Source of the DNA: Pseudomonas sp. LFM046
GTDB lineage: Bacteria > Pseudomonadota > Gammaproteobacteria > Pseudomonadales > Pseudomonadaceae
Direction of reading: 5' to 3'
DNA: 64,000 nucleotides
Assembly (NCBI RefSeq): GCF_000949385.2
Contig: NZ_JYKO02000001.1
Location: forward strand, 638,161-702,160
Shown here: one piece after another, positions 17,397-26,037 of the stretch
Position numbering within the stretch: position 1 is the first letter of the stretch
Layout of the letters: each line of letters starts with the position of its first letter
Program-made: the position numbers and the translations under genes
The notes under the pieces: generated by a model
Seen by the model: the letters and a program-made list of their open reading frames with translations, nothing else
The model's database searches: none
What the model was told of the DNA's origin: nothing

Positions 17397-19919
17397 ATGA
17401 ATCCGCTACCCATCGATGCCGTTCTGCCCGAGCTGCGGGCCGCCCTGCAAACTCGCCACGAAGCCGTGCTGGAGGCGCCGCCCGGCGCCGGCAAGACCAC
17501 CCGCGTACCGCTGGCGCTGCTGGACGAGCCCTGGTTGGCGGGGCAGAGCATCCTGATGCTGGAACCTCGCCGCCTGGCCGCCCGTGCCGCCGCCGAACGC
17601 CTGGCCAGCGAACTGGGCGAATCAGTGGGCGAGACCGTGGGCTACCGCATTCGCCTGGAGTCCAGGATTGGCCCGCGTACCCGCGTCGAGGTGGTGACCG
17701 AGGGCATCCTCGCCCGGCGCCTGCAGGAAGACCCGGCGCTGGAAGGCGTCGGGCTGGTGATCTTCGATGAGTACCATGAACGCAGTCTTGACGCTGACCT
17801 CGCCCTGGCCCTCTGCCTCAATGGCCGCGCGCTGCTGCGGGATGAACCGCCGCTGAAGGTGCTGTTGATGTCCGCCACCCTGGAGGGCGAGCGCCTGTCG
17901 CGCCTGCTGGACGACGCGCCCGTGGTGCGCAGCGAAGGCCGCATGTTCCCGGTGGCGCAGCATTGGGGGCGGCCGAGCCAGCCAGGCGAAGCGCTGGAGC
18001 CCAAGGTGGTGCAGACCGTGCTCCAGGCCCTCGCCGATGAGCCCGGCAGCCTGCTGGTGTTCCTGCCCGGCCAGGCGGAGATCCGCCGCGTCACCGACCA
18101 GCTTGCCGAGCGCCTGGACGGCCGCCCCGAGATCCTGCTCTGCCCGCTTCATGGCGAGCTGGACCTGGCGGCTCAGCGCGCCGCCATCGAGCCCGCCCCG
18201 GCCGGCAAGCGCAAGGTGGTACTGGCCACCAACATCGCCGAAACCAGCTTGACCATCGACGGCGTGCGCGTGGTGGTGGACGCCGGCCTCGAGCGGGTGC
18301 CGCGCTTCGACCCGGCCAGCGGCATGACCCGCCTGGACACCCAGCGCATTTCCCGCGCCTCTGCGACCCAACGTGCTGGCCGGGCCGGACGTTTGCAGCC
18401 GGGCGCGTGCTACCGGCTTTGGTCCGAAGCCCAGCATGATCAACTGGCTGCTCACGGCAGTGCGGAGATCCTTCAGGCCGACCTCGCCGGCCTGGCGCTG
18501 CAACTGGCGCGCTGGGGCGTTGGCGATCCCAACGAGCTGGCCTGGCTCGACCCGCCTCCCGCCGCTGCCTATGCCCAGGGCCGCGACCTGTTGCAGCGAC
18601 TCGGCGCCCTGGCCGAAGACGGCAGCCTGACCCGCCACGGTCAGGCCATGGCTGAACTGCCGGCCCACCCGCGCATCGCCCACCTGCTGCTGCGCGGTCA
18701 TGCCTTGGGGCTCGGCACCCTGGCCTGCAACCTGGCCGCTCTGCTCGGTGAGCGCGACATCTTGCGTGGCGGTGGCGCCGACCTGCACAGCCGCCTGGCC
18801 CTGCTGGCCGGCGACGACAAGGCCGCGCGCGGCGCCCGGGGTGGCGTGCAGCGTGCCCGGCAACTGGCCCGGCAATTCCGCTCGTACCTGCGCGGCCCGG
18901 CCAATGAGGCGGTGACCGACCCGGACCATCCCCGCTGGCTGGGCTGCCTGCTGGCCTTCGCCTACCCGGACCGTATCGCCCAGCAACGCCGCGCCGGTGG
19001 CGCGGACTACCGGCTGGCGAATGGCCGGGCCGCCAGCTTCGGCGAGCCGGATGCCTTGATGAAGGAAACCTGGCTGGTTATTGCGGACCTGGGCAGCCGC
19101 CAGGGCCAGCGCGAAGAGCGCATCTACCTCGCCGCCGATCTCGACCCGACACTGTTCGACGGCCCCCTGGCGGAACAGGTGCGCCGCCAGGACCTGCTGG
19201 ACTGGGATGAGCGTGAAGGCGTCCTGCGTGCCGAGCGGCAGATCAAGGTCGGCGAACTGGTGCTGGCCCGCGAGGCCCTGACGGACCTGGATGAAGACGC
19301 ACGCTCGCGAGCGCTGCTCGGCCTGGTGCGGCGCAAGGGGCTGGAATTGCTGCCCTGGACCCCGGAGCTGCGCCAGTGGCAGGCACGGGTGGCGCTGCTG
19401 CGTCGCCTGGATATCGCCGAAAAGGGCGAGAGCGAGTGGCCGGACCTGTCCGACCCCGCCCTGCTGGCTGGGCTTGAGAACTGGCTGCTGCCCTGGCTGG
19501 GCAAGGTCAGCCGTCTCAGTCATTTCGCCAGCCTCGACCTCGCCGGTATCCTCCAGGGCCTGTTGCCCTGGCCGCTGCCCCAACGTCTCGACGAACTGGC
19601 GCCGCGCACCCTGGAAGTCCCCTCCGGCTCCCGCATCCGCCTCGACTACAGCGAAGACGTGCCAGTGCTGGCGGTGCGGCTGCAGGAACTCTTCGGCCTG
19701 GCCGACACCCCGCGCATCGCCGGGGGGCGCCAGGGCGTCAAGCTGCACCTGCTGTCCCCGGCCCAGCGTCCGGTGCAGGTCACCCAGGACTTGGCCAGCT
19801 TCTGGCGCAACACCTACGCCGAGGTGAAGAAAGATTTAAAGGGTAGGTACCCCAAGCACTACTGGCCGGATGACCCCTTGGTGGCCGAGGCGACCGCGCG
19901 GGCCAAACCGAGGAAGTGA
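17397..19919 (+). CDS. hrpB: ATP-dependent DEAH-box helicase HrpB
   Basis: 840-residue superfamily 2 RNA helicase. Walker A PPGAGKTT (28-35), DEYH box (124-127), SAT motif (159-161), motif VI QRAGRAGR in the second RecA domain, an HA2 domain after it, and the C-terminal HrpB domain ending in SFWRNTYAEVKKDLKGRYPKHY. The in vivo role of HrpB is poorly defined (RNA metabolism). ATG 17397 lies at the start of the conserved domain; the frame is open further upstream across the divergent lipoprotein promoter. Confidence 0.96.
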   Translation: MNPLPIDAVLPELRAALQTRHEAVLEAPPGAGKTTRVPLALLDEPWLAGQSILMLEPRRLAARAAAERLASELGESVGETVGYRIRLESRIGPRTRVEVVTEGILARRLQEDPALEGVGLVIFDEYHERSLDADLALALCLNGRALLRDEPPLKVLLMSATLEGERLSRLLDDAPVVRSEGRMFPVAQHWGRPSQPGEALEPKVVQTVLQALADEPGSLLVFLPGQAEIRRVTDQLAERLDGRPEILLCPLHGELDLAAQRAAIEPAPAGKRKVVLATNIAETSLTIDGVRVVVDAGLERVPRFDPASGMTRLDTQRISRASATQRAGRAGRLQPGACYRLWSEAQHDQLAAHGSAEILQADLAGLALQLARWGVGDPNELAWLDPPPAAAYAQGRDLLQRLGALAEDGSLTRHGQAMAELPAHPRIAHLLLRGHALGLGTLACNLAALLGERDILRGGGADLHSRLALLAGDDKAARGARGGVQRARQLARQFRSYLRGPANEAVTDPDHPRWLGCLLAFAYPDRIAQQRRAGGADYRLANGRAASFGEPDALMKETWLVIADLGSRQGQREERIYLAADLDPTLFDGPLAEQVRRQDLLDWDEREGVLRAERQIKVGELVLAREALTDLDEDARSRALLGLVRRKGLELLPWTPELRQWQARVALLRRLDIAEKGESEWPDLSDPALLAGLENWLLPWLGKVSRLSHFASLDLAGILQGLLPWPLPQRLDELAPRTLEVPSGSRIRLDYSEDVPVLAVRLQELFGLADTPRIAGGRQGVKLHLLSPAQRPVQVTQDLASFWRNTYAEVKKDLKGRYPKHYWPDDPLVAEATARAKPRK

Positions 19920-19975
19920 AGCCAGGTCGAGAGCTTTGCCTGCACGGAGGTGAAGAAGGCCCCCAAGTCGAGCCC

Positions 19976-21061
19976 TCAATGCGCCGGCGGCAGGAAGAAC
20001 CGTGCGATCAGGGGCAGGTGGTCGGAGATGCGCAGGGTATCGGCCTGACGCACCTGCGCCTCGATGCGGGTCAGGCTGGGGCTGTGGAAAACGTAGTCCA
20101 GGGTGCGGTCCGGCCCCTTCACCCTCGGGTCGTTGGGGAACTGGGTGAACCACTGGGCCTGCTGAGCGCCGCTGGCTTCCTCCACGCTGGGGATCATCGG
20201 GTAGCGGCTCCACAGTGCCTTCAGCTCACTGTCGCGAGAATAGCGGTGGCGTTGCGTTTCGGAGAGGCGTTCGTACTGGCCGGGGGGTAACTGACTGAAA
20301 TCGCCGGCCAGCACCCAGGGCTGGCCCTGAGACTGGAACTGGTCGAGCAGGCCCCGCGTCATGGCGACCTGCAGACGCAGGGTTTCCTGATCCTCGGGCA
20401 AGGCATCCAGATGGGTGTTGATCGCCGCCAGCCGGCCACCGCCGCGAATCGGCAGATAGCTCACCAGCAGGGCGCGCTTCTTGTCGAACTGGCGACTGAT
20501 CGGGTCGTTGTCTTCCTGCGGCAGTTGCAGGCGCTCGGCGCTTTCGATACGGAAGCGGCTGAGGGTTGCCAGCTTCATGCCGACACTGCCGAGGATGCGT
20601 GGGTCGGGCACGAAGGTGGCCTTCCAGTAAAAGGCCTGGCTGGCGCAGGGGTAGAGGTCCGCCAGGCGCTCCTGGAGCAGGGCCAGTTGGTCCTGGTAGT
20701 CGGTGGCGCGGCTCCCCTCGTGGAGTTCCTGGAGGTTGATGATGTCCGGCTGCTCTTCGCGGATCACCCGTACCACTTCATCCAGGCTGTAGGCCAGGTC
20801 CTCGGGCGTAGGGCGCTCGTCGGGGCCTTCGGCGTCGGGCAGGTCGTAGTAGAAGATATAGCGCTTGCCGGCCAGGTACTGCAGGTTCCAGGTCATCACC
20901 TTGAGCGCCTGGCCGGGCTGCAGCAGCGGGGCTTCGGTCTGACAGGACGTGGGGGCCGGCTCGCGGGCCGCGGGATGCCAGGTCAGTGCATAGATCAGGG
21001 CGGCCAGGCCAACGACCAGGGCCGACAGGCTGAGCAGGGCGAAACGCAGGACTCGGGGCAT
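19976..21061 (-). CDS. Endonuclease/exonuclease/phosphatase-family protein
   Basis: 361 residues with an N-terminal signal-anchor helix (FALLSLSALVVGLAALIYAL) and an EEP domain. Motifs are VMTWNLQYLAG, INLQELHEG, INTHLDALPEDQE, LAGDFSQLP (a variant of the usual GDFN), TLDYVFHS and ISDHLPLIARF. The topology places the catalytic domain in the periplasm. Substrates of this family range from DNA to sphingomyelin and phosphoinositides, so none is assigned. The start at 21061 gives the clean anchor helix. Confidence 0.88.
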   Translation of the reverse strand: MPRVLRFALLSLSALVVGLAALIYALTWHPAAREPAPTSCQTEAPLLQPGQALKVMTWNLQYLAGKRYIFYYDLPDAEGPDERPTPEDLAYSLDEVVRVIREEQPDIINLQELHEGSRATDYQDQLALLQERLADLYPCASQAFYWKATFVPDPRILGSVGMKLATLSRFRIESAERLQLPQEDNDPISRQFDKKRALLVSYLPIRGGGRLAAINTHLDALPEDQETLRLQVAMTRGLLDQFQSQGQPWVLAGDFSQLPPGQYERLSETQRHRYSRDSELKALWSRYPMIPSVEEASGAQQAQWFTQFPNDPRVKGPDRTLDYVFHSPSLTRIEAQVRQADTLRISDHLPLIARFFLPPAH

Positions 21062-21149
21062 CGGCAAAGGCTGGCAACTATGCTGGTAGAGGGCGAGCAT
21101 ACCCGAGCGGCCGCTACGGCCCAAGCCAAGCGCGCCCTGGAGGAACGGA

Positions 21150-21398
21150 GTGAGCGGTGAAGCGCTGATTGCCCAGAGGGGGCCCTATGAGGTGGACGTG
21201 GTTGCCGGCCAGGACTACTTCTGGTGTCGCTGCGGCCGCAGCCAGCAGCAACCGTTCTGCGATGGCTCCCACAAGGGGACCGGCCTGTTCCCGCTCAAAT
21301 TTCATGCACAGGTCAGCGAAACCCTGTATTTGTGTGGCTGCAAACGTAGCCACTCGCCGCCGTGCTGTGATGGCACCCATAACGAACTGAACGACTGA
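21150..21398 (+). CDS. Double CDGSH iron-sulfur protein
   Basis: 82 residues with two CDGSH motifs: C26/C28/C37/H41 and C62/C64/C73/H77. Each predicts one redox-active, acid-labile [2Fe-2S] cluster with 3-Cys 1-His ligation. The protein is little more than the two cluster loops, a mitoNEET-like fold in one chain. It starts at GTG 21150 with GGAGG 6 nt upstream. It is divergent from the EEP gene and 13 bp before the next gene in the same direction. Partner unknown. Confidence 0.92.
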   Translation: MSGEALIAQRGPYEVDVVAGQDYFWCRCGRSQQQPFCDGSHKGTGLFPLKFHAQVSETLYLCGCKRSHSPPCCDGTHNELND

Positions 21399-21411
21399 TC
21401 CGGGAGCCGGC

Positions 21412-22215
21412 ATGAAGCTGGGCGTAGTCCTCCGGTCAATCCTGGCCTTGCTTTCAGAAACACGGCGCCGCCGTTCCTTGCTGGCTGGACTGCTGCTCCT
21501 GCCCGGTTTTGCCGCTGCTGAGGAGCCGGCGCTGCTTCGCGTGATGACCGACTACTGGCCGCCCTTTCGCATCGCTGGCGAGGGTGGGGAGTTGCGCGGT
21601 CTGGACATGGACCTGCTGACCGAGCTGGAGCGTCGCACGGGGTTACGCTTCGAGGTGCAGCGCGCGCCCTGGTCGCGGGGGCTGGCGGCTCTGGAACGCG
21701 GCTCGGCGGACCTGATGACCGGGCTGGCCAGAACCCCCGAGCGCGAGCGCTACATCGACTTCCTGGAACGCCCCTATTTCACCTGCGCGCCGCGTTTCTA
21801 CAGCCTTCCCGAACTCGCCGAAAGCGTCACCGGCTATCCGCAACTGAGCCGTTACGACATCGGCTTCGTGCGCGGATCAGCCTATTTCGAGCCGTTCGAT
21901 TCCGACCGGTCGCTGCGCAAGGTGGGGGTCAACAGTGAGCGCCAGTTGCTGGACATGCTGCGCCACAAGCGGTTGCAGCTGGTGATCGGCACCGATTGCC
22001 AGGTGGGTTACGAGCTGCTGCGCGATCCGCAACTGGCGGGGCGCATCGTCAAGCTCGCCTACCGGCCGCCGGCCCGCACCCAACTCTTCCTCGGCTTCTC
22101 GCGCCAGCGGCCGCTCAAGCCCCAGCGCCAGGCCATCGCCCAGGCACTGGGGCAGATGATCGACGAGGGCTGGATTCTGGAAGCCGCGCGGCGTTACCGC
22201 TCGGGCGCTCAGTGA
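21412..22215 (+). CDS. Family 3 extracellular solute-binding protein
   Basis: 267 residues. The signal peptide is preceded by an arginine cluster (RRRRSLLAGLLLLPGFAAA, about 18-36), then an SBP_bac_3 fold: LLRVMTDYWPPFRI, GLDMDLLTELERRTGLRFE, and ADLMTGLARTPERERYIDF. This type binds polar amino acids or similar small ligands. No permease or ATPase is nearby, so it may work with a distant transporter or act as a sensor. Its last 7 bp overlap the end of the convergent VOC gene. The start is the only Met before the signal. Confidence 0.88.
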   Translation: MKLGVVLRSILALLSETRRRRSLLAGLLLLPGFAAAEEPALLRVMTDYWPPFRIAGEGGELRGLDMDLLTELERRTGLRFEVQRAPWSRGLAALERGSADLMTGLARTPERERYIDFLERPYFTCAPRFYSLPELAESVTGYPQLSRYDIGFVRGSAYFEPFDSDRSLRKVGVNSERQLLDMLRHKRLQLVIGTDCQVGYELLRDPQLAGRIVKLAYRPPARTQLFLGFSRQRPLKPQRQAIAQALGQMIDEGWILEAARRYRSGAQ

Positions 22216-22646
22216 GCGTGGGGTTCGATGTACAGCTCGTAGCCCTGGTCCAGCTCCATATCCCAGAAGGCGGCCTCGATCTTGTGGCCGTCCAGGTCGC
22301 GGATGAAGCAGCCGTAATAGGGTTCGCCGTACTCCGGGCGCGGGCCGGGTTCGCCCTCGCCCGTGCCACCGGCATCCAGCGCGGCTTCGAAGAAGGCCAG
22401 CACCGCCTCCTTGCTGGGGGCGAAGAAACCGATATGGGTGCCGTTGCCGACACTGGCGGGACGCCCGTCGATGGGCGTCTGGATCCAGAATTCCGGGTAT
22501 TCGCGGCCGTAGGCCACGGCGCCGGGGTGTTCCATGATGCGCTTGCAGCCCAGGGTGGGCAGCACCTGGTCGTAGAAGGCGACGGCGCGCTCGAAGTCGT
22601 TGGTGCCCAGGGAGATGTGGGAAAGGATGCTGGGGTTCTCAGCCAT
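22209..22646 (-). CDS. VOC-superfamily (glyoxalase-like) protein
   Basis: 145 residues with two beta-alpha-beta-beta-beta modules: ILSHISLGTNDFERAVAFYD at the N-terminus and YYGCFIRDLDGHKIEAAFWD at the C-terminus. It resembles glyoxalase/bleomycin-resistance dioxygenase-fold proteins of unassigned chemistry. Candidate metal ligands are the His in LSHISLG, the His in GTHIGFFA and the Glu in KIEAAFW. ATG 22646 starts the conserved module; 25 codons upstream are open but unlikely. Confidence 0.88.
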   Translation of the reverse strand: MAENPSILSHISLGTNDFERAVAFYDQVLPTLGCKRIMEHPGAVAYGREYPEFWIQTPIDGRPASVGNGTHIGFFAPSKEAVLAFFEAALDAGGTGEGEPGPRPEYGEPYYGCFIRDLDGHKIEAAFWDMELDQGYELYIEPHAH

Positions 22647-22737
22647 GGGAATCCTCCTTGAGTGGCTAGAAAAGCCTAGCAGCCCGTAGAGGATCCATTG
22701 CGCCCTGCCAGGTCGGTTCACCCGGCAGGGGAAACCT

Positions 22738-23400
22738 TCATTGCTCCGTTGCCCGCTCCGTCACCAGGGTGAACATGCGGTACAGGGCGACGCTGACGAA
22801 CAGCTGGAAGAAGCTGTTGAAGCTTTCCAGTATCACGGTGCCCACCGGGTCCGGGTGCGCGCCCAGTTCGCGGTAGGCGAACCAGTCCACCAGCCAGATC
22901 GGCCCCATCACCATCAGCACGCAGGAAAGGATGGTCCAGAAATGCCCCTTGGTGAGCTCGAAGCTCTCCTTGATGGCGTCCAGGGGCGACCGGCCTTCCA
23001 GCACCAGCAGGTACTCGGCAAAGGCCAGTTTGATCATCACGTAGACGCCGGGAAGGATCAGCATCCAGACGCCGACCAGGATCAGCAGCGTGCTGATGGC
23101 GGCCAGCACGGCGAAAGTCGGCCAGCGGAACAACGCCATGGCCATCACCTGCTGGGGCTTCAGACGGACATGGTGGCTGCGGCTGTCGACGAAGAGGATC
23201 AGCGCGCCGACGTAGACGGGGTAGAACAGCATGCTGACCACGATGGACGCGCCCTGGGATTTGTCCGGGCCGAGCCAGGCGATCAGGCCTTGCTGGGAAA
23301 TGGCTTCGACCATGATCGCCGGAAGGCAGAGCAGGGCGATTGCGCCGACATTACGGGAGAAGAAGAACCAGGAGGCACGCAGCAGCTCGAATAGATTCAT
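22738..23400 (-). CDS. YciC-like inner-membrane protein
   Basis: 220 residues with about six membrane helices and conserved YciC/UPF0259-like features: FYPVYVGALILFVDSR, LPGVYVMIKLAFAEYLLVLE and SPLDAIKESFELTKGHFW. It is a polytopic membrane protein of unknown function. It is followed 91 bp downstream by the VOC gene in the same direction. It lies 75 bp after the YbaK-type gene, also leftward, so the three may be co-transcribed. Confidence 0.82.
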   Translation of the reverse strand: MNLFELLRASWFFFSRNVGAIALLCLPAIMVEAISQQGLIAWLGPDKSQGASIVVSMLFYPVYVGALILFVDSRSHHVRLKPQQVMAMALFRWPTFAVLAAISTLLILVGVWMLILPGVYVMIKLAFAEYLLVLEGRSPLDAIKESFELTKGHFWTILSCVLMVMGPIWLVDWFAYRELGAHPDPVGTVILESFNSFFQLFVSVALYRMFTLVTERATEQ

Positions 23401-23475
23401 CGGCAGGCAGTCATTTTTTCAGGCGGTTGGTCCACGGCACTTTAGCCCAAGCTGCGGCCGCCTCCAAAGGGCAGC

Positions 23476-23955
23476 TCAGCCGGAACGGTAACGTAGCACC
23501 CGGTTCGGCAGTTCCGGCAATAGCCGGGCGAGGTCGGCAGTGGCTACCTGCAGCGTATGTTCGGGCGGGCCGGGGGAGTAGATCAGGTAGTCGTGCTGGA
23601 AGATCGCCTCGTCCACCACCAGCGCGATGTCCTCCGCGTGGCCCAGGGGACAGGCGCACTGGGGGACGCAGCCGGTCAGTTCCACCAGCTCCTCGTCGCT
23701 GGCGACGCTGGGGCGGGCACCCAGCAGGGCCTTGAGCTGAGTCCAGTCGGCCCGTGCGCCCTCCAGGGTCACCAGCATGGCGTAGCCGCCACCCTTCAGC
23801 CGCAGGAACAGGCTCTTGCTCTCCACGCCGCGCAGGCCGAAGCGCTGGCGCACCGCGTGGGCCGTGGGGTAGTCGAGCACGGCTTCGTGGCTGACTTCCC
23901 GGTAGGGAATGGCGTGGCGTTCGAGCAGGGCCAGGTTGCGGGCGTGAAGCGACAT
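23476..23955 (-). CDS. YbaK/EbsC-type aminoacyl-tRNA deacylase
   Basis: 159 residues of the YbaK/ProX superfamily, trans-editing enzymes that hydrolyse mis-acylated tRNAs. Motifs: YREVSHEAVLDYPTAHAVRQ, SKSLFLRLKGGGYAMLVTL, and VPQCACPLGHAEDIALVVDE followed by the lipophilic-pocket strand LIYSPGPPEHTLQV. Which amino acid it edits cannot be told. ATG 23955 gives the normal N-terminus. It begins 43 bp after the stop of the upstream SBP gene. Confidence 0.85.
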   Translation of the reverse strand: MSLHARNLALLERHAIPYREVSHEAVLDYPTAHAVRQRFGLRGVESKSLFLRLKGGGYAMLVTLEGARADWTQLKALLGARPSVASDEELVELTGCVPQCACPLGHAEDIALVVDEAIFQHDYLIYSPGPPEHTLQVATADLARLLPELPNRVLRYRSG

Positions 23956-23998
23956 GGGGGTTCCGGGCAATCGGAGACGGGGGCGCCATGATAATCGT

Positions 23999-24721
23999 TC
24001 AGGGTGGACTGAGATCATCCAGCCCCGCCTCGTGCAGCACCTGATGCTCGATCTCGTGCAGTCTGCCGTTGCGCTCCATGCGCTGCAGCACTTCCTCCAG
24101 GCGCGGCGCCAGGTCGCGGTGGCGCGGGTTCAGGTAATGGTGCATCGAGAAGCGTTCCAGCACCGGGTGCAATGGCTGGATGCCGCGTATGCCGTTCTGG
24201 CGGAGGATGCACATGCCCGAGTAGTAATCCTCCACATGCACGTCCACGCGCCCTCCAGCCAGTTTGCGCATGCCGTTTTCCGCGCCATTGGAGGGCGACA
24301 GGCGGACGCCCTTCAGGCGCAGTTCCAGGGCCGCCTTGCCACGCTCGAATCCCACCCGGTAGGGCTTGAGGCTGGACCAGTCGTGCAGGGGCAGCGGGCG
24401 ATTGGCGAAAGCCACGGCATAGGATTCGAACAACGGCGTGCGGATCAGCAGCAGGTCGCTGGGCTGCTCGGCGATCAGGCTGGTGCGGCACAGCTCGCCG
24501 TCGTTCAGGCCGCGTTCGGCGTCCTGCAGGGCGCGGGCCGCTGGCGCGGCGCGGGTTTCGATGCGGATGCCCAGCTCGCCATAGGCTTCCACCAGGATGC
24601 GCTGGCAAATCTGGAACAGCGGCAGGCCCTGGTCGGGAAAGGCGCTGAAGACCAGGCGCGCCTCGGCATGACAGGGAGCGGAAAGCAGCAGGGCAAGCAG
24701 GCAGCATCCATGAGCGCGCAT
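23999..24721 (-). CDS. Extracellular solute-binding protein (second orphan)
   Basis: 240 residues with a 19-residue signal peptide (MRAHGCCLLALLLSAPCHA). It then has an SBP-like sequence with QICQRILVEAYGELGIRIET, LIRTPLFESYAVAFANRPLP and ENGMRKLAGGRVDVHVEDYY. The pattern matches short Pseudomonas periplasmic proteins annotated as transporter substrate-binding. No transport genes adjoin it. ATG 24721 is preferred over a longer frame because of the signal peptide. Confidence 0.82.
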   Translation of the reverse strand: MRAHGCCLLALLLSAPCHAEARLVFSAFPDQGLPLFQICQRILVEAYGELGIRIETRAAPAARALQDAERGLNDGELCRTSLIAEQPSDLLLIRTPLFESYAVAFANRPLPLHDWSSLKPYRVGFERGKAALELRLKGVRLSPSNGAENGMRKLAGGRVDVHVEDYYSGMCILRQNGIRGIQPLHPVLERFSMHHYLNPRHRDLAPRLEEVLQRMERNGRLHEIEHQVLHEAGLDDLSPP

Positions 24722-24883
24722 TGCGGATTCGCCTTGGGCACGGCCTGCGCTGGAGTGACAGCCAGACGGCGCCGCCTGCCATGGCGGGCGCCTTGCTCCC
24801 TGCAACAGACCCATGCGGTGGGTCTCGGCGTCGTCCCCGTTCTCGATGCTCGCGGGGGTAGCTGAAACTATAGACGGCGGTGA

Positions 24884-25450
24884 TCAGTCCGTCGGCCAGG
24901 CCGTCAGCAGCTCGTCCGTGAACCGCACCTCGGCGTATTCGCCTTGAAGGTTGGCCAGGGCCATGTCGTGTACTTCCTCGGCGCTGCGCGGGCGGCCGGA
25001 GAAGTCCGCCTTGGCGAAGGTGTAGCAGGCGTCCGCCACCACGGTGGTGGCAAAGCCCAGGTTGCCGGCGCTGCGTGCGGTGGCTTCCACCGAGTTTTCG
25101 CTGGCCACGCCCACGACGACCACGGCGTCGATGCCGCGCACACGCAGCCAGCGCTCCAGGCCACTGTTGATGAAGGCGTCGGGAACATTCTTTTCCAGCA
25201 CCTGCTCCCGCTCCGTGGGGGCGAGGTCTGGCTGGAACAGCGCGCCGGACTGGCCGGGGGCAAATACCGAACCCGCCTCGCGGGAGATGTGGCGGATGTG
25301 CACCAGCGGCCAGCCGGCCCGGCGCCAACGCTCCAGCAGGGCAGCGATACGCCGTTCGGCATCGGGGTTGTTGCGCGGTCGGTCCAGGCGCTGGATACCT
25401 TGCTGCTGGTCGATGATCAGCAGGGCACCGGGCGAGTTCTGCGAGGTCAT
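24884..25450 (-). CDS. Isochorismatase-fold hydrolase lacking the catalytic Cys
   Basis: 188 residues with the isochorismatase fold: ALLIIDQQQGI (acid residue), EKNVPDAFI (lysine) and the cis-peptide segment VVGVASENSVEATARSAGNL. In cysteine hydrolases of this fold the residue before VExTAR is the nucleophilic Cys; here it is Ser. The protein may therefore be a non-cysteine relative, like EntB/YecD-type members, or catalytically altered. The start is taken at ATG 25450; an in-frame ATG four codons earlier exists. Divergent from the NYN gene. Confidence 0.85.
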   Translation of the reverse strand: MTSQNSPGALLIIDQQQGIQRLDRPRNNPDAERRIAALLERWRRAGWPLVHIRHISREAGSVFAPGQSGALFQPDLAPTEREQVLEKNVPDAFINSGLERWLRVRGIDAVVVVGVASENSVEATARSAGNLGFATTVVADACYTFAKADFSGRPRSAEEVHDMALANLQGEYAEVRFTDELLTAWPTD

Positions 25451-25533
25451 ATCGGTTTCCATTCCCTGAGGCTGGCATACTGGCCGCAATCTACTCTTGT
25501 CCAGTCGCCGCCAGCCAGCCGCGAGGAGCCGCG

Positions 25534-26013
25534 TTGAAGAAGATCGCAGTATTCGCCGACGTGCAGAACCTCTACTACACGGTTCGCCACACCTATGGCT
25601 GCCACTTCGACTACAGCGCGTTCTGGCAAGGAATCAGCGCCGAGGGCCAGATTGTCGAGGCCAACGCCTACGCCATTGACCGGGGCGATCCCCGACAGCA
25701 GCAGTTCCAGCAGATCCTGCGCAACCTGGGCTTCACCGTGAAGCTCAAGCCGTTCATCCAGCGCAGCGATGGCTCGGCCAAGGGCGACTGGGATGTGGGC
25801 ATCACCATCGACGTCCTCGACGCCGCCTCCCGGGTGGACCTGGTGGTGCTGGCCTCGGGCGACGGCGATTTCGACCTGCTGCTGGACCGGGTCGCCAAGG
25901 CCCACGGCGTGGAGACCCTGGTCTACGGCGTGCCTGGCCTGACCGCCCAATCCCTGATCCGTGCCGCCAGCCGCTATCAGCCCATCGAGGGCGCCCTGCT
26001 GTTGCGGAACTGA
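25534..26013 (+). CDS. NYN-domain protein (LabA/DUF88-like)
   Basis: 159 residues with a PIN-like NYN nuclease fold: IAVFADVQNLYYTVR, KGDWDVGITIDVLDAA and LVVLASGDGDFDLLLDRV supply the acidic metal-binding residues. Bacterial LabA-like proteins are thought to be RNases or RNA-binding regulators. Start codon is TTG at 25534, with GAGGAG about 9 nt upstream and no in-frame ATG nearby. It is followed after 24 bp by a DEDDh exonuclease gene, so a two-gene nuclease operon is likely. Confidence 0.88.
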   Translation: MKKIAVFADVQNLYYTVRHTYGCHFDYSAFWQGISAEGQIVEANAYAIDRGDPRQQQFQQILRNLGFTVKLKPFIQRSDGSAKGDWDVGITIDVLDAASRVDLVVLASGDGDFDLLLDRVAKAHGVETLVYGVPGLTAQSLIRAASRYQPIEGALLLRN

Positions 26014-26037
26014 ACCCCGCCCAACCTGGAATTCCAC

